Below are positions 1 through 8,564 of a DNA stretch of 36,275 bases, piece by piece (positions within the stretch are counted from its first letter, which is position 1; the number at the start of each line of letters is the position of its first letter). The DNA comes from Chloroflexota bacterium. Lineage in GTDB: Bacteria > Chloroflexota > Anaerolineae > UBA4142. Position numbers and translations under genes: made by a program. The stretch is taken from the NCBI GenBank assembly GCA_016865935.1, contig VGOB01000024.1, positions 1-36,275 on the forward strand. The letters are read 5' to 3'. Below the pieces are notes generated by a model. It was not told the DNA's origin, did no database searches, and saw only the letters and a program-made list of their open reading frames with translations.

Positions 1-177
1 GAGGGCAAAATCGGGTATAATCGGCATGGTGGTCTCTCGTGTGCGAAAGGTTGTTGGTGGGCACCACAATCATCGCACATTTTGAGACCACTTTCAAGTT
101 CACGTTACTGAATTCTGCAACACTCTCTCATGGCAGATACAACAAGAAAGTGAGTTTGTCATAGTTTTTTCCTCGTG
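1..177. other. Non-coding stretch with promoter-like box and long imperfect hairpin
   Basis: No credible gene is seen. A TATAAT box lies at 16-21 on the plus strand; any -35 would be off the window edge. Just downstream, 29-91 folds into a long imperfect hairpin: GTGGTCTC (29-36) pairs with GAGACCAC (84-91), GTGCGA (41-46) with TCGCAC (73-78), and TTGTTGGT (51-58) with ACCACAA (63-69) leaving one bulged T and a four-base loop. With the -10 box in place it could be a small structured RNA or the leader of something outside the window. The stretch 92-177 shows nothing recognisable. Confidence 0.4.
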
Positions 178-255
178 TCATTGCGAGCGTTTTTCGCGAA
201 GCAATCTCCAAATCGCGATTGGGGATTGCTTCGTCGCAAAAAACGCTCCTCGCAA
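178..255. repeat. Dispersed palindromic repeat, TCATTGCGAG type (copy 1)
   Basis: An imperfect inverted repeat starts TCATTGCGAGCG, carries the inner arms AGCAATC / GATTGCT, and ends CGCTCCTCGCAA. The same consensus recurs at 7301-7408 and 9717-9802. The right end has lost the final ATGAC. It lies in the 3' flank of the metalloprotease gene and could act there as a transcript-end hairpin. Confidence 0.85.
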
Positions 256-287
256 CCCTGGCACTTGCGTTCCCGCCAGGGCAAGTG
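256..287. other. Two interleaved inverted repeats (pseudoknot-like order)
   Basis: CCCTGG (256-261), CACTTG (262-267), CCAGGG (276-281) and CAAGTG (282-287) are arranged a-b-a'-b'. Arm a pairs with a' and b pairs with b', so a transcript of either strand could form one of two exclusive hairpins or an H-type pseudoknot. It sits a few bases beyond the metalloprotease stop codon, in its 3' untranslated region. Confidence 0.5.
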
Positions 288-292
288 TGACA

Positions 293-2845
293 CTAGCGGC
301 TCGGTCGCATATTCGCGTTGGTCGTGAACGGATTGCTCGCGGTGGAGGGCACTTGCATTCCGTCGTCCGCCGTGATCGCGCGGAAACCGCGCGCCAGGAC
401 GATGACGCTGTAGCGTCTGCCGCGCGGAATCGCGTCCTTGGTTTGGAACAAACCGTTCGCGTCGGAAACGCCATACGTGAGCACTTCGCTCGTCGTCACC
501 TTGTCGTCTGCCGCCGCGTCGGTCGCGCTCAAGCCCGGCTTGATGACGAAAAATTGCGCGCCTTCGATTCCGCGTCCCGTGTCCGCGTTCTTGATGTACC
601 CCTTGATGTAAACGAGATCGTCCGACGCGGTTTGCGGCGCGGAGGGCGCAGCGCCGGTTGTGCAGGCGACGAGTTCGACATCGTCAACGAAAAAACTGCT
701 GACGTTGTTCTTGGGATTTTCCGACATAAAGAGAATCCGAATCGTTTTGCCCGCGAACTGCGACAGATCGAACGTCGCTTGCCGCCACTGATCATCACCT
801 TGCGACGAAACGAATTTTTCGAGCGTCTTGATCACGTCGCCGCTCGAGTTCACGAGATTGGTCGCGAACTTGGCTTCGCTCGCGAACAAGCCCAAGAGTC
901 CTTTCGTTTCATAGTGCATCAAGCGCCAGTACGCCAGCGTGACGCGCGTCGCGTTTGCAGGAACGCGAATTTCTTGATAGATGTACTGGAGCGGCTCTTC
1001 GTCCGTGCCGCCGAGCCACGCGCTGCGCGCGCCGGTGTGCGGCAGTTCCGTGTCAATGATCGCCGAGTGCGCGGTGTTCACTTCGACCCAACCCGCCTCT
1101 GCGTTTTCGAATGTGCCGTTGACGACCAGGTTCGTGCAACCCGATGGAAGTTGTTGCGTCGGCGGTGGCGGCGCGGCGGGACCGCGTTGCTGCGGCTGCG
1201 TCGGCGTAGTCGGCATCTGGGTTGTGCCGCCCGCGTCGATCCCGACTTGCGCGAACGCGTCGCGCACCGCGTTCGCGTCACTCGCGCCGTACAATTCTTG
1301 CGCCGCGCGAATCGTCGCGCGCGCGGCATCGCCAAAATCGGAATCGGGTGTGAGGTACTGCGTCAGCGTGCGATAGTAAATCTGCTCCATCTTCTCGCGC
1401 CCCAACGCCTGCGCGACCAAGAACGCCGCGCGATTCGGGATGCCGCTGTTGATGTGCACGCCGCCGTTGTCCGAGCGGCGCGAATTTGCCAGGCGCGCAA
1501 ACTCGCGCATATGCCCCGGCTGACCGACTCCACCCAGCGGATTGCGCGCGTCATATTTGCCGCCGAGCGTCGGGTCTTCCAGACTGCGTAAATAGCGCAC
1601 AGGGTACGGCGGCGACTTGACCACCTCTTCGCCGACCGTCCAATTCGCGCGATCGATCAGCGCGCCAAAAATATCCGAGTACGCTTCGTTCAGCGCGCCC
1701 GATTGTCCCTGGTAAATCAGGTTCGCCGTCGCGTCGGTGATGCCGTGCGTGAATTCGTGCGCGACGACGTCGAGCGCGTACGCGAGCGGCTTGAAGATTT
1801 TCCCGCCGTCGCCATAAATCATCTGTTGACGTTCGCCGATCCACGCCGCGTTTTCCGCGTCCTCCGGATCGTTGCCGTAATGCACCGTCGAGACCAGCGC
1901 CAAGCCGCGCCCGTCAATGCTGTCGCGCTTGAACGTGTTGAAGAAATAGTCGTACACTTTGCCCGCGTTATCGTGCGCCGCTTGCGCGATCGCATCGTTG
2001 CGCGCGCGCTCGCCTTCTTCGATCACCAAGCGACCCGGGATCGTCGCGCGATTGTCGGCGGTGTACGTGCGCCGCACTTTGGCATTGTTCACCGCGTCGA
2101 AGCGATGCGTGACGATAGGACGCCGCGCGTTCACAAAATAGTACCACTGCCCCAGCGGCGAATCGGTGAGGATCGTAATGTGCCACGTCAGCGTCGCTTT
2201 GCCGATCTCGTCCACGTAGATCATCAAGCGCGTTTTATCGCGCAAGAGTTCGACGACAACGCGCGCGCGTTCGGCATCGGTCAATTGTTCGCTCATCAAA
2301 TCATCGAGCACGATCCGTTCGGCGTCGTCAGGCGCGATGGTCGGTTGTGTTGCGACGTTGATCTCCGGCGCGAATTGTCCGTTCACCGCGACGATGTTTT
2401 CGCGCGCGTCGAGATGCACGACGAGTTGCTTGCCGAACACGGGCACGCCGTTGTGCATCTGCGCCATTCGCACGTGCGCGTAACCGAGTTGCGAATCGGG
2501 TTCGACGCGCAAGATGCTGAATTGATCGCTCGCGCTTTTCAATCGGAACAAGGTACGATTCTCGTCGAGAAAACCACGCGCAATCGCGGCAGGGTTGCCG
2601 CGTTCCGCCGCGCTGGGCGTGTACGGCAGCGCGGTAGTCGCGTCCTTGCTCACGATAAAGCTGGGAACGCCGGTGCGCGCGTCCCAGTGCGCGTCGAGTC
2701 CGCCGCGCGCGCGCGCCTGCAAACCCAAGAACGCGGCGCGCGATCCGAATTCTTCGCTGCGCGCCATCGTCACGCCGACGACGAGCGCGGCGAGAACGGC
2801 GACGATCAAAATTCCAACAAGATATTTTTTGCGTTGATGCGGCAT
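293..2845 (-). CDS. Secreted thermolysin-like M4 metallopeptidase with C-terminal accessory domains
   Basis: This is a zinc endopeptidase of family M4, exported and probably used to digest external protein. The ORF track begins 49 codons too early; I choose the ATG at 2845 because GGAG lies 9 bases upstream and the protein then opens with MPHQRKK and a hydrophobic segment (residues about 7-26), a signal peptide or anchor. Next come an FTP/PepSY-type propeptide (about 60-200), then the catalytic domain with HEFTH (zinc ligands and general base), the downstream glutamate ligand in GALNEAYSD, and the M4-typical HINSGIPN. A Pro/Gln/Thr linker leads to a beta-sandwich, CBM/MAM-like domain (NGTFENAEAGW) and a carboxypeptidase-regulatory-like domain at the end. 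At 850 aa it is longer than a bare thermolysin because of these additions. Catalytic residues are intact. The family call is firm; the substrate is unknown. Confidence 0.93.
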   Translation of the reverse strand: MPHQRKKYLVGILIVAVLAALVVGVTMARSEEFGSRAAFLGLQARARGGLDAHWDARTGVPSFIVSKDATTALPYTPSAAERGNPAAIARGFLDENRTLFRLKSASDQFSILRVEPDSQLGYAHVRMAQMHNGVPVFGKQLVVHLDARENIVAVNGQFAPEINVATQPTIAPDDAERIVLDDLMSEQLTDAERARVVVELLRDKTRLMIYVDEIGKATLTWHITILTDSPLGQWYYFVNARRPIVTHRFDAVNNAKVRRTYTADNRATIPGRLVIEEGERARNDAIAQAAHDNAGKVYDYFFNTFKRDSIDGRGLALVSTVHYGNDPEDAENAAWIGERQQMIYGDGGKIFKPLAYALDVVAHEFTHGITDATANLIYQGQSGALNEAYSDIFGALIDRANWTVGEEVVKSPPYPVRYLRSLEDPTLGGKYDARNPLGGVGQPGHMREFARLANSRRSDNGGVHINSGIPNRAAFLVAQALGREKMEQIYYRTLTQYLTPDSDFGDAARATIRAAQELYGASDANAVRDAFAQVGIDAGGTTQMPTTPTQPQQRGPAAPPPPTQQLPSGCTNLVVNGTFENAEAGWVEVNTAHSAIIDTELPHTGARSAWLGGTDEEPLQYIYQEIRVPANATRVTLAYWRLMHYETKGLLGLFASEAKFATNLVNSSGDVIKTLEKFVSSQGDDQWRQATFDLSQFAGKTIRILFMSENPKNNVSSFFVDDVELVACTTGAAPSAPQTASDDLVYIKGYIKNADTGRGIEGAQFFVIKPGLSATDAAADDKVTTSEVLTYGVSDANGLFQTKDAIPRGRRYSVIVLARGFRAITADDGMQVPSTASNPFTTNANMRPSR

Positions 2846-2879
2846 AAACAAATTCTCCAATCCTCGTCTCACTGATCCG

Positions 2880-2908
2880 ATTATAACTCTAATTTTGCGC
2901 GCGGGCAA
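2880..2908 (-). promoter_or_regulatory. Sigma-70-type promoter of the M4 peptidase gene
   Basis: On the minus strand TTGCCC (2908-2903) and TATAAT (2885-2880) are 17 bases apart, about 35 bases before the chosen ATG. Confidence 0.65.
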
Positions 2909-2999
2909 GCCACCGTCGATCCGGAGGTAGGCGTCAAAGCTTTGCGCGGTTTCGTTGCGTGCGCCCGCCGTCGAATGAATTCGACGTCTCAATGAGGTG

Positions 3000-3050
3000 A
3001 AAACACGGTAAAACGTGTTGGGCGCGACCCGCCAATCCGATTTATCGGAT
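3000..3050. repeat. Small palindromes in the gap between the RNase T2 and M4 genes
   Basis: AACACGGTAAAACGTGTT and the perfect 18-bp palindrome AATCCGATTTATCGGATT follow each other. They lie between the end of the RNase T2 reading frame and the M4 promoter. They could be a terminator without a U-tract or members of the dispersed repeat population; I cannot tell which. Confidence 0.5.
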
Positions 3051-3111
3051 TTCCATCTGCGTTAGCGGTCGGACACGCGCACAAAACTATGACGGACACC
3101 CTCGATCTGGG

Positions 3112-4021
3112 TTATCGCACATTCCGCACCAGAAAGTCGGGGCTGCCGCAACTGCGCGCGGCGCGGCTCTGAATCTCGGAGCTACACGCGAGCGGTTTGC
3201 CCTCCTGCGAGAAACAAACGAACAGTTCTTGAAGAAAGCGTCCGGAACCAGAGCAATAAATCGCGAGCGACGACTCGCCAAGACCTGGGTTGACCGCGCC
3301 AAATTCTTGCTTGAGCCGCGCCGCCGTCACGCGAAACGGCTGCTCCGGCGCGCGGTACGCATCGGGAATGATCACCGCCTCTTTCAAGCGTTTCGACATC
3401 GCCAAATATTGTTCCGGCGTCAAACCGGTACACGTTCCATGTTTTTCCCACTCGTGATCGTACAATTTGGAATTGGGATAGAGCGCGGGAAATTTCGCCT
3501 TGATGTCGTTTGGCATTTTCGCCGTGGAACAATTGCTGGGATAGCCACGATTGTATTGGGGCCACAAGCCGTGCAACACAAAACCAAGTTTCCTGCCGAT
3601 GCTACATTGCTGCGCGTCGTTCGCGCCATCCGTCGCGCAATAATCCGGCGACCACGAGAGCGCCACGACGTAGAAATCGAATTGTCCGGGCTGACCGCTC
3701 GTCGGAATATCCAATTCGGAATTCTGCGCCGGTGGCTTGGACGGATTCGGTTCCAGGTTCAATCCGCCTTGATAGTATTGATACGTAACTACTCAGCCCA
3801 TGCAACTTTTTAGTGGCGTCGAGATGACTCGACCACAATATACAGTGGTGCCACTTCTGAAGTTCTTGAGCAACTATGGCAACGACCACAACATCTAGTA
3901 GCCAAGCGCGTGACGGCTACTAAAAAAACGGGCAGGCTGAGTAGTTACATTGATACACAAAAACGCCGATGATGATCACGAGAATCAAAATTGACGTGGG
4001 CGTTAATTTTGTTCTGTTCAT
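3112..4021 (-). pseudogene. RNase T2 family gene, interrupted near its 5' end by a MITE
   Basis: RNase T2 enzymes cleave single-stranded RNA through 2',3'-cyclic phosphates. The intact downstream frame (3112-3762 in the track) has both active-site motifs: CAS1 in FVLHGLWPQ and CAS2 in HEWEKHGTC. Its track start is a poor TTG inside the protein. Removing bases 3785-3948 plus one copy of the 8-bp duplication restores a continuous frame from ATG at 4021: MNRTKLTPTSILILVIIIG, a hydrophobic anchor or signal peptide, then FVYQYYQGGLNLEPNP and the known body. That ATG follows the mfd stop by one base (TGAAATG), suggesting translational coupling. With the insert, translation from the ATG yields about 30 residues and stops at a TAG inside the element. 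A cytoplasmic protein could still be made from an internal start, but export should be lost. Confidence 0.88.
3785..3948. mobile_element. 164-bp MITE with IS66-like termini
   Basis: The element begins GTAACTACTCAGCC (3785-3798) and ends with the exact reverse complement GGCTGAGTAGTTAC (3935-3948). Similarity continues inward through TTTTTAGT to about 35 bases. It is flanked by a perfect 8-bp direct repeat, ATTGATAC, at 3777-3784 and 3949-3956. Ends starting 5'-GTAA and 8-bp target duplications are the known signature of the IS66 family. It has no room for a transposase, so it is a non-autonomous element that must be mobilised in trans. The perfect duplication implies a recent insertion. Confidence 0.9.
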
Positions 4022-4022
4022 T

Positions 4023-7000
4023 TCAATCCTTTCGCTCCGTCATCGCGTTGACCACCGCACGCAAATGCTCGCGCCACCTGGGATCGCCGTCGAAAGCCAG
4101 CCACGCGCGATCGCGCGACACGCGCACGCGGTCTTTGAAGCGCGATTGCAAGCGCGCGGTGAGCGCGGCATCCGCGCGTCCCAGTCTAATCACAATGCGT
4201 CCTTCTTCGGTGGTGATCGAAACGATGTGCGCGGCGATTGCCGCGACTTTGATCCGCAACAGGTAGAGCAGGTTTTCGATTTGCTCCGGCGGCTTGCCAA
4301 ACCGATCCACCAATTCTTGCGCGATTTCGTCCACTTGCGCGGCGGTCGTAATGTCCGCCAGCCGCCGATACAACCGCAAGCGCAAACCCGAATCCGGCAC
4401 GTACTCTTCCGGGATTTGCGCGGGCAATGGCAAATCAATAATCGGCGCAAAACCTAATCCGCCTTTCGCCCTCTCGCTTCCCTTGTCCCTTGTCACCTGT
4501 CCCTTTTTCATTTCGACTGCGCTCGCGAGTAACCGACAATACAAATCGAACCCGACCGCCACGATGTGCCCCGATTGCTGCGCGCCGAGAATTTCGCCCG
4601 CGCCGCGAATTTCGAGATCGCGCATCGCGATTTGAAATCCTGCGCCCAGTTCGCTCGCTTCGGCGATGGCTTGCAGGCGGTCGTGCGCTTCCGCGCTGAG
4701 CGGATGGTTCTTCTCGTGCAAAAAGTACGCGTACGCGCGCGCCGCGCTCCGCCCAACGCGCCCGCGCAACTGGTACAACTGCGCCAGTCCGAACTTGTCC
4801 GCGTGCGCGACGACGAGCGTGTTCGCGTTCGGAATGTCAATCCCGCTTTCGATGATCGTCGTGCAGACGAGCACGTCGTACTTGCCCGTCGCAAAATCCG
4901 CCATCACCGCTTCGAGTTGCGCCTCGTTCATTTGCCCGTGACCGATCACGATGTTCGCTTCCGGCACGAGTTTCCGCAACTGATCCGCGACGATGTGAAT
5001 GCCGCGCACGCGGTTGTGCACGTAAAAGACTTGCCCGCCGCGATCCAGTTCGCGCAGAATCGCGTCGCGCACGAGTCGCTCGTCGTACTCGGCGACGTAC
5101 GTGCGAATCGGCAGGCGATCTTCCGGCGGCGTCTCAATCGTGGACATATCGCGCGCGCCGGAGAGCGACAAGTAAAGCGTGCGCGGAATTGGCGTCGCAG
5201 TGAGCGTCAGCACGTCAACCTGCTGGCGCAACTGTTTCAATTTTTCTTTGTGAACGACGCCGAAGCGTTGCTCTTCGTCAATGATCAGCAAACCCAGGTC
5301 TTTGAACTGCACGTCATCGGAAAGCAAACGATGCGTCCCGATCACAATGTCTACTGTGCCCGCTTGAATTTTTTCGACGATCTCGCGCTGCTCTCTGTCG
5401 GATCGAAACCGCGACAACATTTCGACGGTCAACGGAAATGGCGCGAGGCGTTCGCTGAACGTGTTGAAATGTTGTTGCGCCAACACAGTCGTCGGCACGA
5501 GAATCGCGATTTGCTTGCCATCGTTCGCGGCTTTGAACGCGGCGCGCAGCGCGACTTCGGTTTTGCCGTACCCCACATCGCCGACGATCAAACGATCCAT
5601 CGGGCGCGCGCGCTCCATATCCACTTTCACTTCGTCAATCGCGCGCAACTGATCGTCCGTTTCGACGTACGCGAACGACGCTTCGAGTTCGTTCTGCCAT
5701 TGATTGTCCGGCGCGAACGCGTGTCCTGATACAACTTCGCGCGCGGCGTACAGTTCGAGCAAATCGTCCGCGATGTCTTCAACCGCTTTGCGCGTGCGCT
5801 CTTTGACTTGCGTCCATTCCGCCGTACCCAGCCGACTCAACGTCGGCGCGCGCCCGCCGGGCGCGACGTAGCGACTCAGCCGATCAATCTGATGCACCGG
5901 GACATAAAGCGTATCGCCGCGCAGATATTCGATTTGCAGAAATTCGCGCTCGGGTCCATTGAGCGCAAAGCGCGTCAAGCCGCGAAAGATTCCGATGCCG
6001 TGATCGACGTGGACGATGTAATCGCCGATCGCGAGATCGGAGAAGAATGCTTCCGGCGACGCGGCGCGCGTCTTGGCGACGCGGCGCGGTTTGGGGCGCG
6101 ACCAGCCGAAGAGTTCGGCGTCGGTTAAAAGTTCAAAGTTCAAGGTTCGAGGTTCAAGGTTCAAGGTTGGAGGTTCGTTTAACTTTGAACTTTGAACTTG
6201 CAACTTGAAACCTTCAGCCAGCGCGCCTTGCACCAACACAATGTGCTTCGGCTCTGGAATTTTCGCAATGTGATCCGTCGGCTTGACGAAGAAATCGCGC
6301 TCGCGCAAAAGTTCGGAGAGGCGCGCGGCTTGACGCGTGACGACGACGACGCGCGCGTTTTCTTCGCGCAGTCTGAACAACTCGTCCATCACCTTGCGGA
6401 GTTGACCGCCGTAGCGCGGTCCGGGAGTGAACGGCAGTTGGATCGCTTCGCCGGGCGTCGCGTAATCCAGGAGCAACCGTTTGCGCGACAACATTCGCTC
6501 GCGCAGCGCGTTCCAGGGAAAGTACGGCAGCGCGACGTTCGCCGGCAATTCGCGCCGCGCTTCCAAATCGCCGCGCACATCTTCGGCTTGAAATTCGAGC
6601 GACTGCGCGTTCGCTTCGACTTCCGCCCAATCTTCGACGACGAGCAGACCTTGTTCCGGCAAGTGATCGACCAGCGATGCCGGATTTGGATAAAAATATT
6701 GCAGATAAAATTCGATGCCGTGAAATCGTCTGCCCTCGTCAAGCGCGTCGCGATCGCGCTTGAAACCCGATTCGGCAATCGGATGGCAGGTAGACAAATC
6801 CCAGGTGGCAATTTTTTGCGCGACGTCCCGTCCGCGCCCTGGGAGCGCTTCGCTCGCGGGCGTCAGCATCACGGCTTTGAGTTCTTGCGCGGAACGCTGT
6901 GTTGCCGGATCGAACGCGCGGATCGAATTGATTTCATCACCGACAAACTCGATACGGACGGGTTGCGGACTCGCCGGGATCCACACATCGAGGATGCCGC

Positions 7001-7634
7001 CGCGCCGACTGAACGCGCCGGGTGATTCGACGACTGCTTGGTACTCGTAACCGAGCGCGACGAGCGCGGACAAGAGTTCGGTGAGATTCACATTTTCACC
7101 GCGCCGCAGCGCGCGCATCCCCGCGACGAAATCGGCGGGTGGCACAGTTCTTTGCATCACCGCGCGAATCGTCGTGACGATGATCGGCGCGGGGTTGCCT
7201 GCCAGCGCGGCAAGCGCGGACAAGCGCGCGGCAATCGTCTCCGCGCTCCAGGGGATTCGTTCGTAGAACAGCGGATCGGGTTCGGGGAAGTCGAACACTC
7301 CTGTCATTGCGAGGAGCGTTTTTCCCGCAAGGGGGGCTGCGCTCTGCGACGAAGCAATCTCCGAGTTGCTTGGGGATTGCTTCGCCGCTTCGCGGCTCGC
7401 AATGACAGGTGACACCCACGCGTTGAGTTCGCTTGCGATCTGTTTGGCGCGCTCACTCCGCGCGGTCAGCACGACAATCGGCGCGAACAACGCGCGCGAC
7501 AACGCGGCAAGCATCGGCGCGCGCGCGGATTCGATCACGTCGGCGGTAATAGTCGCCTGGTCGCGTAGTCGCGTCGTCAAATGCTTGAACGCGTCAAGTT
7601 GTTCGATTAAAGGGAGAAGTCCAGATAAATTCAT
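4023..7634 (-). CDS. mfd: Transcription-repair coupling factor Mfd
   Basis: Mfd pushes stalled RNA polymerase off DNA lesions and recruits UvrA for excision repair. I start at ATG 7634 ([12 protein letters not shown]), eight codons inside the track ORF, giving 1203 aa, the usual size. In order there are a degenerate UvrB-like N-terminal region, the RNA-polymerase-interacting CarD-like domain ([15 protein letters not shown], about 540-610), the RecG-like motor with Walker [10 protein letters not shown] near 685 and DEEQRFGV near 788, helicase motif [10 protein letters not shown], and a C-terminal TRCF domain. Two segments foreign to the family sit in frame: about 36 residues near position 76-111 ([17 protein letters not shown]), encoded by a palindromic element of exactly 108 bp, and about 25 residues near 476-502 ([16 protein letters not shown]). 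Both fall outside core motifs, so the enzyme may well work. The interrupted RNase T2 gene follows one base after the stop. Confidence 0.96.
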   Translation of the reverse strand: MNLSGLLPLIEQLDAFKHLTTRLRDQATITADVIESARAPMLAALSRALFAPIVVLTARSERAKQIASELNAWVSPVIASREAAKQSPSNSEIASSQSAAPLAGKTLLAMTGVFDFPEPDPLFYERIPWSAETIAARLSALAALAGNPAPIIVTTIRAVMQRTVPPADFVAGMRALRRGENVNLTELLSALVALGYEYQAVVESPGAFSRRGGILDVWIPASPQPVRIEFVGDEINSIRAFDPATQRSAQELKAVMLTPASEALPGRGRDVAQKIATWDLSTCHPIAESGFKRDRDALDEGRRFHGIEFYLQYFYPNPASLVDHLPEQGLLVVEDWAEVEANAQSLEFQAEDVRGDLEARRELPANVALPYFPWNALRERMLSRKRLLLDYATPGEAIQLPFTPGPRYGGQLRKVMDELFRLREENARVVVVTRQAARLSELLRERDFFVKPTDHIAKIPEPKHIVLVQGALAEGFKLQVQSSKLNEPPTLNLEPRTLNFELLTDAELFGWSRPKPRRVAKTRAASPEAFFSDLAIGDYIVHVDHGIGIFRGLTRFALNGPEREFLQIEYLRGDTLYVPVHQIDRLSRYVAPGGRAPTLSRLGTAEWTQVKERTRKAVEDIADDLLELYAAREVVSGHAFAPDNQWQNELEASFAYVETDDQLRAIDEVKVDMERARPMDRLIVGDVGYGKTEVALRAAFKAANDGKQIAILVPTTVLAQQHFNTFSERLAPFPLTVEMLSRFRSDREQREIVEKIQAGTVDIVIGTHRLLSDDVQFKDLGLLIIDEEQRFGVVHKEKLKQLRQQVDVLTLTATPIPRTLYLSLSGARDMSTIETPPEDRLPIRTYVAEYDERLVRDAILRELDRGGQVFYVHNRVRGIHIVADQLRKLVPEANIVIGHGQMNEAQLEAVMADFATGKYDVLVCTTIIESGIDIPNANTLVVAHADKFGLAQLYQLRGRVGRSAARAYAYFLHEKNHPLSAEAHDRLQAIAEASELGAGFQIAMRDLEIRGAGEILGAQQSGHIVAVGFDLYCRLLASAVEMKKGQVTRDKGSERAKGGLGFAPIIDLPLPAQIPEEYVPDSGLRLRLYRRLADITTAAQVDEIAQELVDRFGKPPEQIENLLYLLRIKVAAIAAHIVSITTEEGRIVIRLGRADAALTARLQSRFKDRVRVSRDRAWLAFDGDPRWREHLRAVVNAMTERKD
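6126..6215. repeat. GTTCAA-type repeat inside mfd
   Basis: Tandem units of TTCAAAG/TTCAAGG form an imperfect inverted repeat (AAGTTCAAAGTTCAA against TTGAACTTTGAACTT). It is read in frame by mfd as extra peptide. A related element is in the SUMF1 gene at 36068-36128. Confidence 0.8.
7301..7408. repeat. Palindromic repeat, TCATTGCGAG type (copy 2), in frame in mfd
   Basis: It has perfect 13-bp terminal arms, CTGTCATTGCGAG and CTCGCAATGACAG, and inner arms GAAGCAATCTCC / GGGGATTGCTTC. The length is 108 bp, exactly 36 codons, so mfd stays open across it. Confidence 0.92.
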
Positions 7635-7639
7635 CGCAA

Positions 7640-7720
7640 GGCAAAAGGCAAAAGTCAAAAGTCAAAAGTCAAAAGTCGTGCGGGGACAGAATTCACTTTT
7701 AACTTTTGCCTTTTTACTTT
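7640..7720. repeat. AAAAGTC-type inverted repeat between pth and mfd
   Basis: GGCAAAAGTCAAAAG (7647-7661) pairs with CTTTTAACTTTTGCC (7696-7710) with one mismatch, and the left arm carries four tandem AAAAGTC units. It fills nearly the whole gap between the pth stop and the mfd start, so it would form a hairpin in a pth-mfd transcript. Confidence 0.8.
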
Positions 7721-8329
7721 TTAGTTGAAACGGTTCATCGCCGCGTCAATCCCGTCACGCAACCACATCTCAATCGCTTCTCCCGCGCGCGCGAACGTTT
7801 CGTCCATCAACGCGCGTTCGTCGTGATCGAATGTGCCGAGGACGTGATCGATATCCGCGTCCGGATTCGGTCTGCCGATGCCAACGCGCAAACGCGCAAA
7901 GTCGGACGCGCCGACGCGCGCGATGATTGATTCCATCCCGTGATGTCCGCCCGCGCTGCCCTTGGGGCGCAAGCGCATTTTGCCGAGTGGCAGATCGAGA
8001 TCATCGTAGACGACGAGCAAATCGGCGGGCGCGATTTTGTAGAACGCGAAGAGTTTGCCGACGGCGTCGCCGGACAAGTTCATAAACGTCTGCGGCTTGG
8101 CGATCAGTACGCGCGCGCCGGCGATGCTGCCTTCCGCGATTTCCGCGTTGAAGCGTTTGCGCGCAAAGCGTAACCCGTGCGCGTGCGCGAATCGCTCGGC
8201 GATGATAAAACCGACGTTGTGACGACTGCGCGCGTAACGCGTGCCCGGATTGCCGAGACCGACGATCAATTTGATGTTGGTCGGCGCGGTTGCCGCGCCG
8301 TGACGGAGGAGCCAACGAAGAGATGGCAT
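7721..8329 (-). CDS. pth: Peptidyl-tRNA hydrolase
   Basis: Pth cleaves the ester bond of peptidyl-tRNAs released by stalled ribosomes. I place the start at ATG 8329 (MPSLRWLLRHG), giving 202 aa. The track start further upstream would translate an AT-rich repeat (IENPKSEIRNRK) and is not credible. The classic opening KLIVGLGNPGTRY, the catalytic His in RHNVGF, the RNA-binding TFMNLSGDAVGKL and the catalytic Asp region VVYDDLDLPLGKMRLR with GSAGGHHG are all present. Compared with most Pth proteins there are about 18 extra residues before KLIVGLGNPG, possibly a late start extension or a repeat remnant. It is probably co-transcribed with mfd, with a palindromic spacer between them. Confidence 0.95.
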   Translation of the reverse strand: MPSLRWLLRHGAATAPTNIKLIVGLGNPGTRYARSRHNVGFIIAERFAHAHGLRFARKRFNAEIAEGSIAGARVLIAKPQTFMNLSGDAVGKLFAFYKIAPADLLVVYDDLDLPLGKMRLRPKGSAGGHHGMESIIARVGASDFARLRVGIGRPNPDADIDHVLGTFDHDERALMDETFARAGEAIEMWLRDGIDAAMNRFN

Positions 8330-8376
8330 TTTTCGATTTCGGATTTCAGATTTAGGATTTTCGATTTTGGATTTGC
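8330..8376. repeat. GATTT-type AT-rich repeat upstream of pth
   Basis: Imperfect tandem units of TTCGGATTTCAGATTTAGGATTT are seen. When wrongly translated on the minus strand they give NPKSEIRNRK, which pushes the track ORF start upstream of the real one. Confidence 0.65.
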
Positions 8377-8452
8377 CGCGCTGGATCACAGAATTTGTTT
8401 TGGCGCATTTGGCATGTTTGGCAAGCGATAGCCGCAAAACTCACAATGTTTG

Positions 8453-8481
8453 AGTTTACCACCACTTGGCTAATCTGGCAA
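8453..8481 (-). promoter_or_regulatory. Possible promoter for pth-mfd
   Basis: On the minus strand TTGCCA (8481-8476) and TAAACT (8458-8453) are 17 bases apart. It would give an untranslated leader of about 115 bases containing the AT-rich repeat. The match is moderate. Confidence 0.35.
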
Positions 8482-8503
8482 ACGCGACGGAAAATCGCGC
8501 AGA

Positions 8504-8531
8504 TTGACACAAAGCGGCACCGTGCTATAAT
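8504..8531 (+). promoter_or_regulatory. Consensus sigma-70 promoter of the M42 cluster
   Basis: Perfect TTGACA (8504-8509) and perfect TATAAT (8526-8531) are separated by 16 bases. The first M42 gene starts about 33 bases downstream after an AGGAGG site at 8549-8554. Confidence 0.88.
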
Positions 8532-8564
8532 GGCGACACTGTTTTCACAGGAGGCAGAAACTCC

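Noticed and set aside
287-1591. 434-aa plus-strand ORF opposite the M4 peptidase
   Set aside because: It is an Arg-rich shadow frame. The minus strand has clear M4 motifs and a ribosome-binding site.
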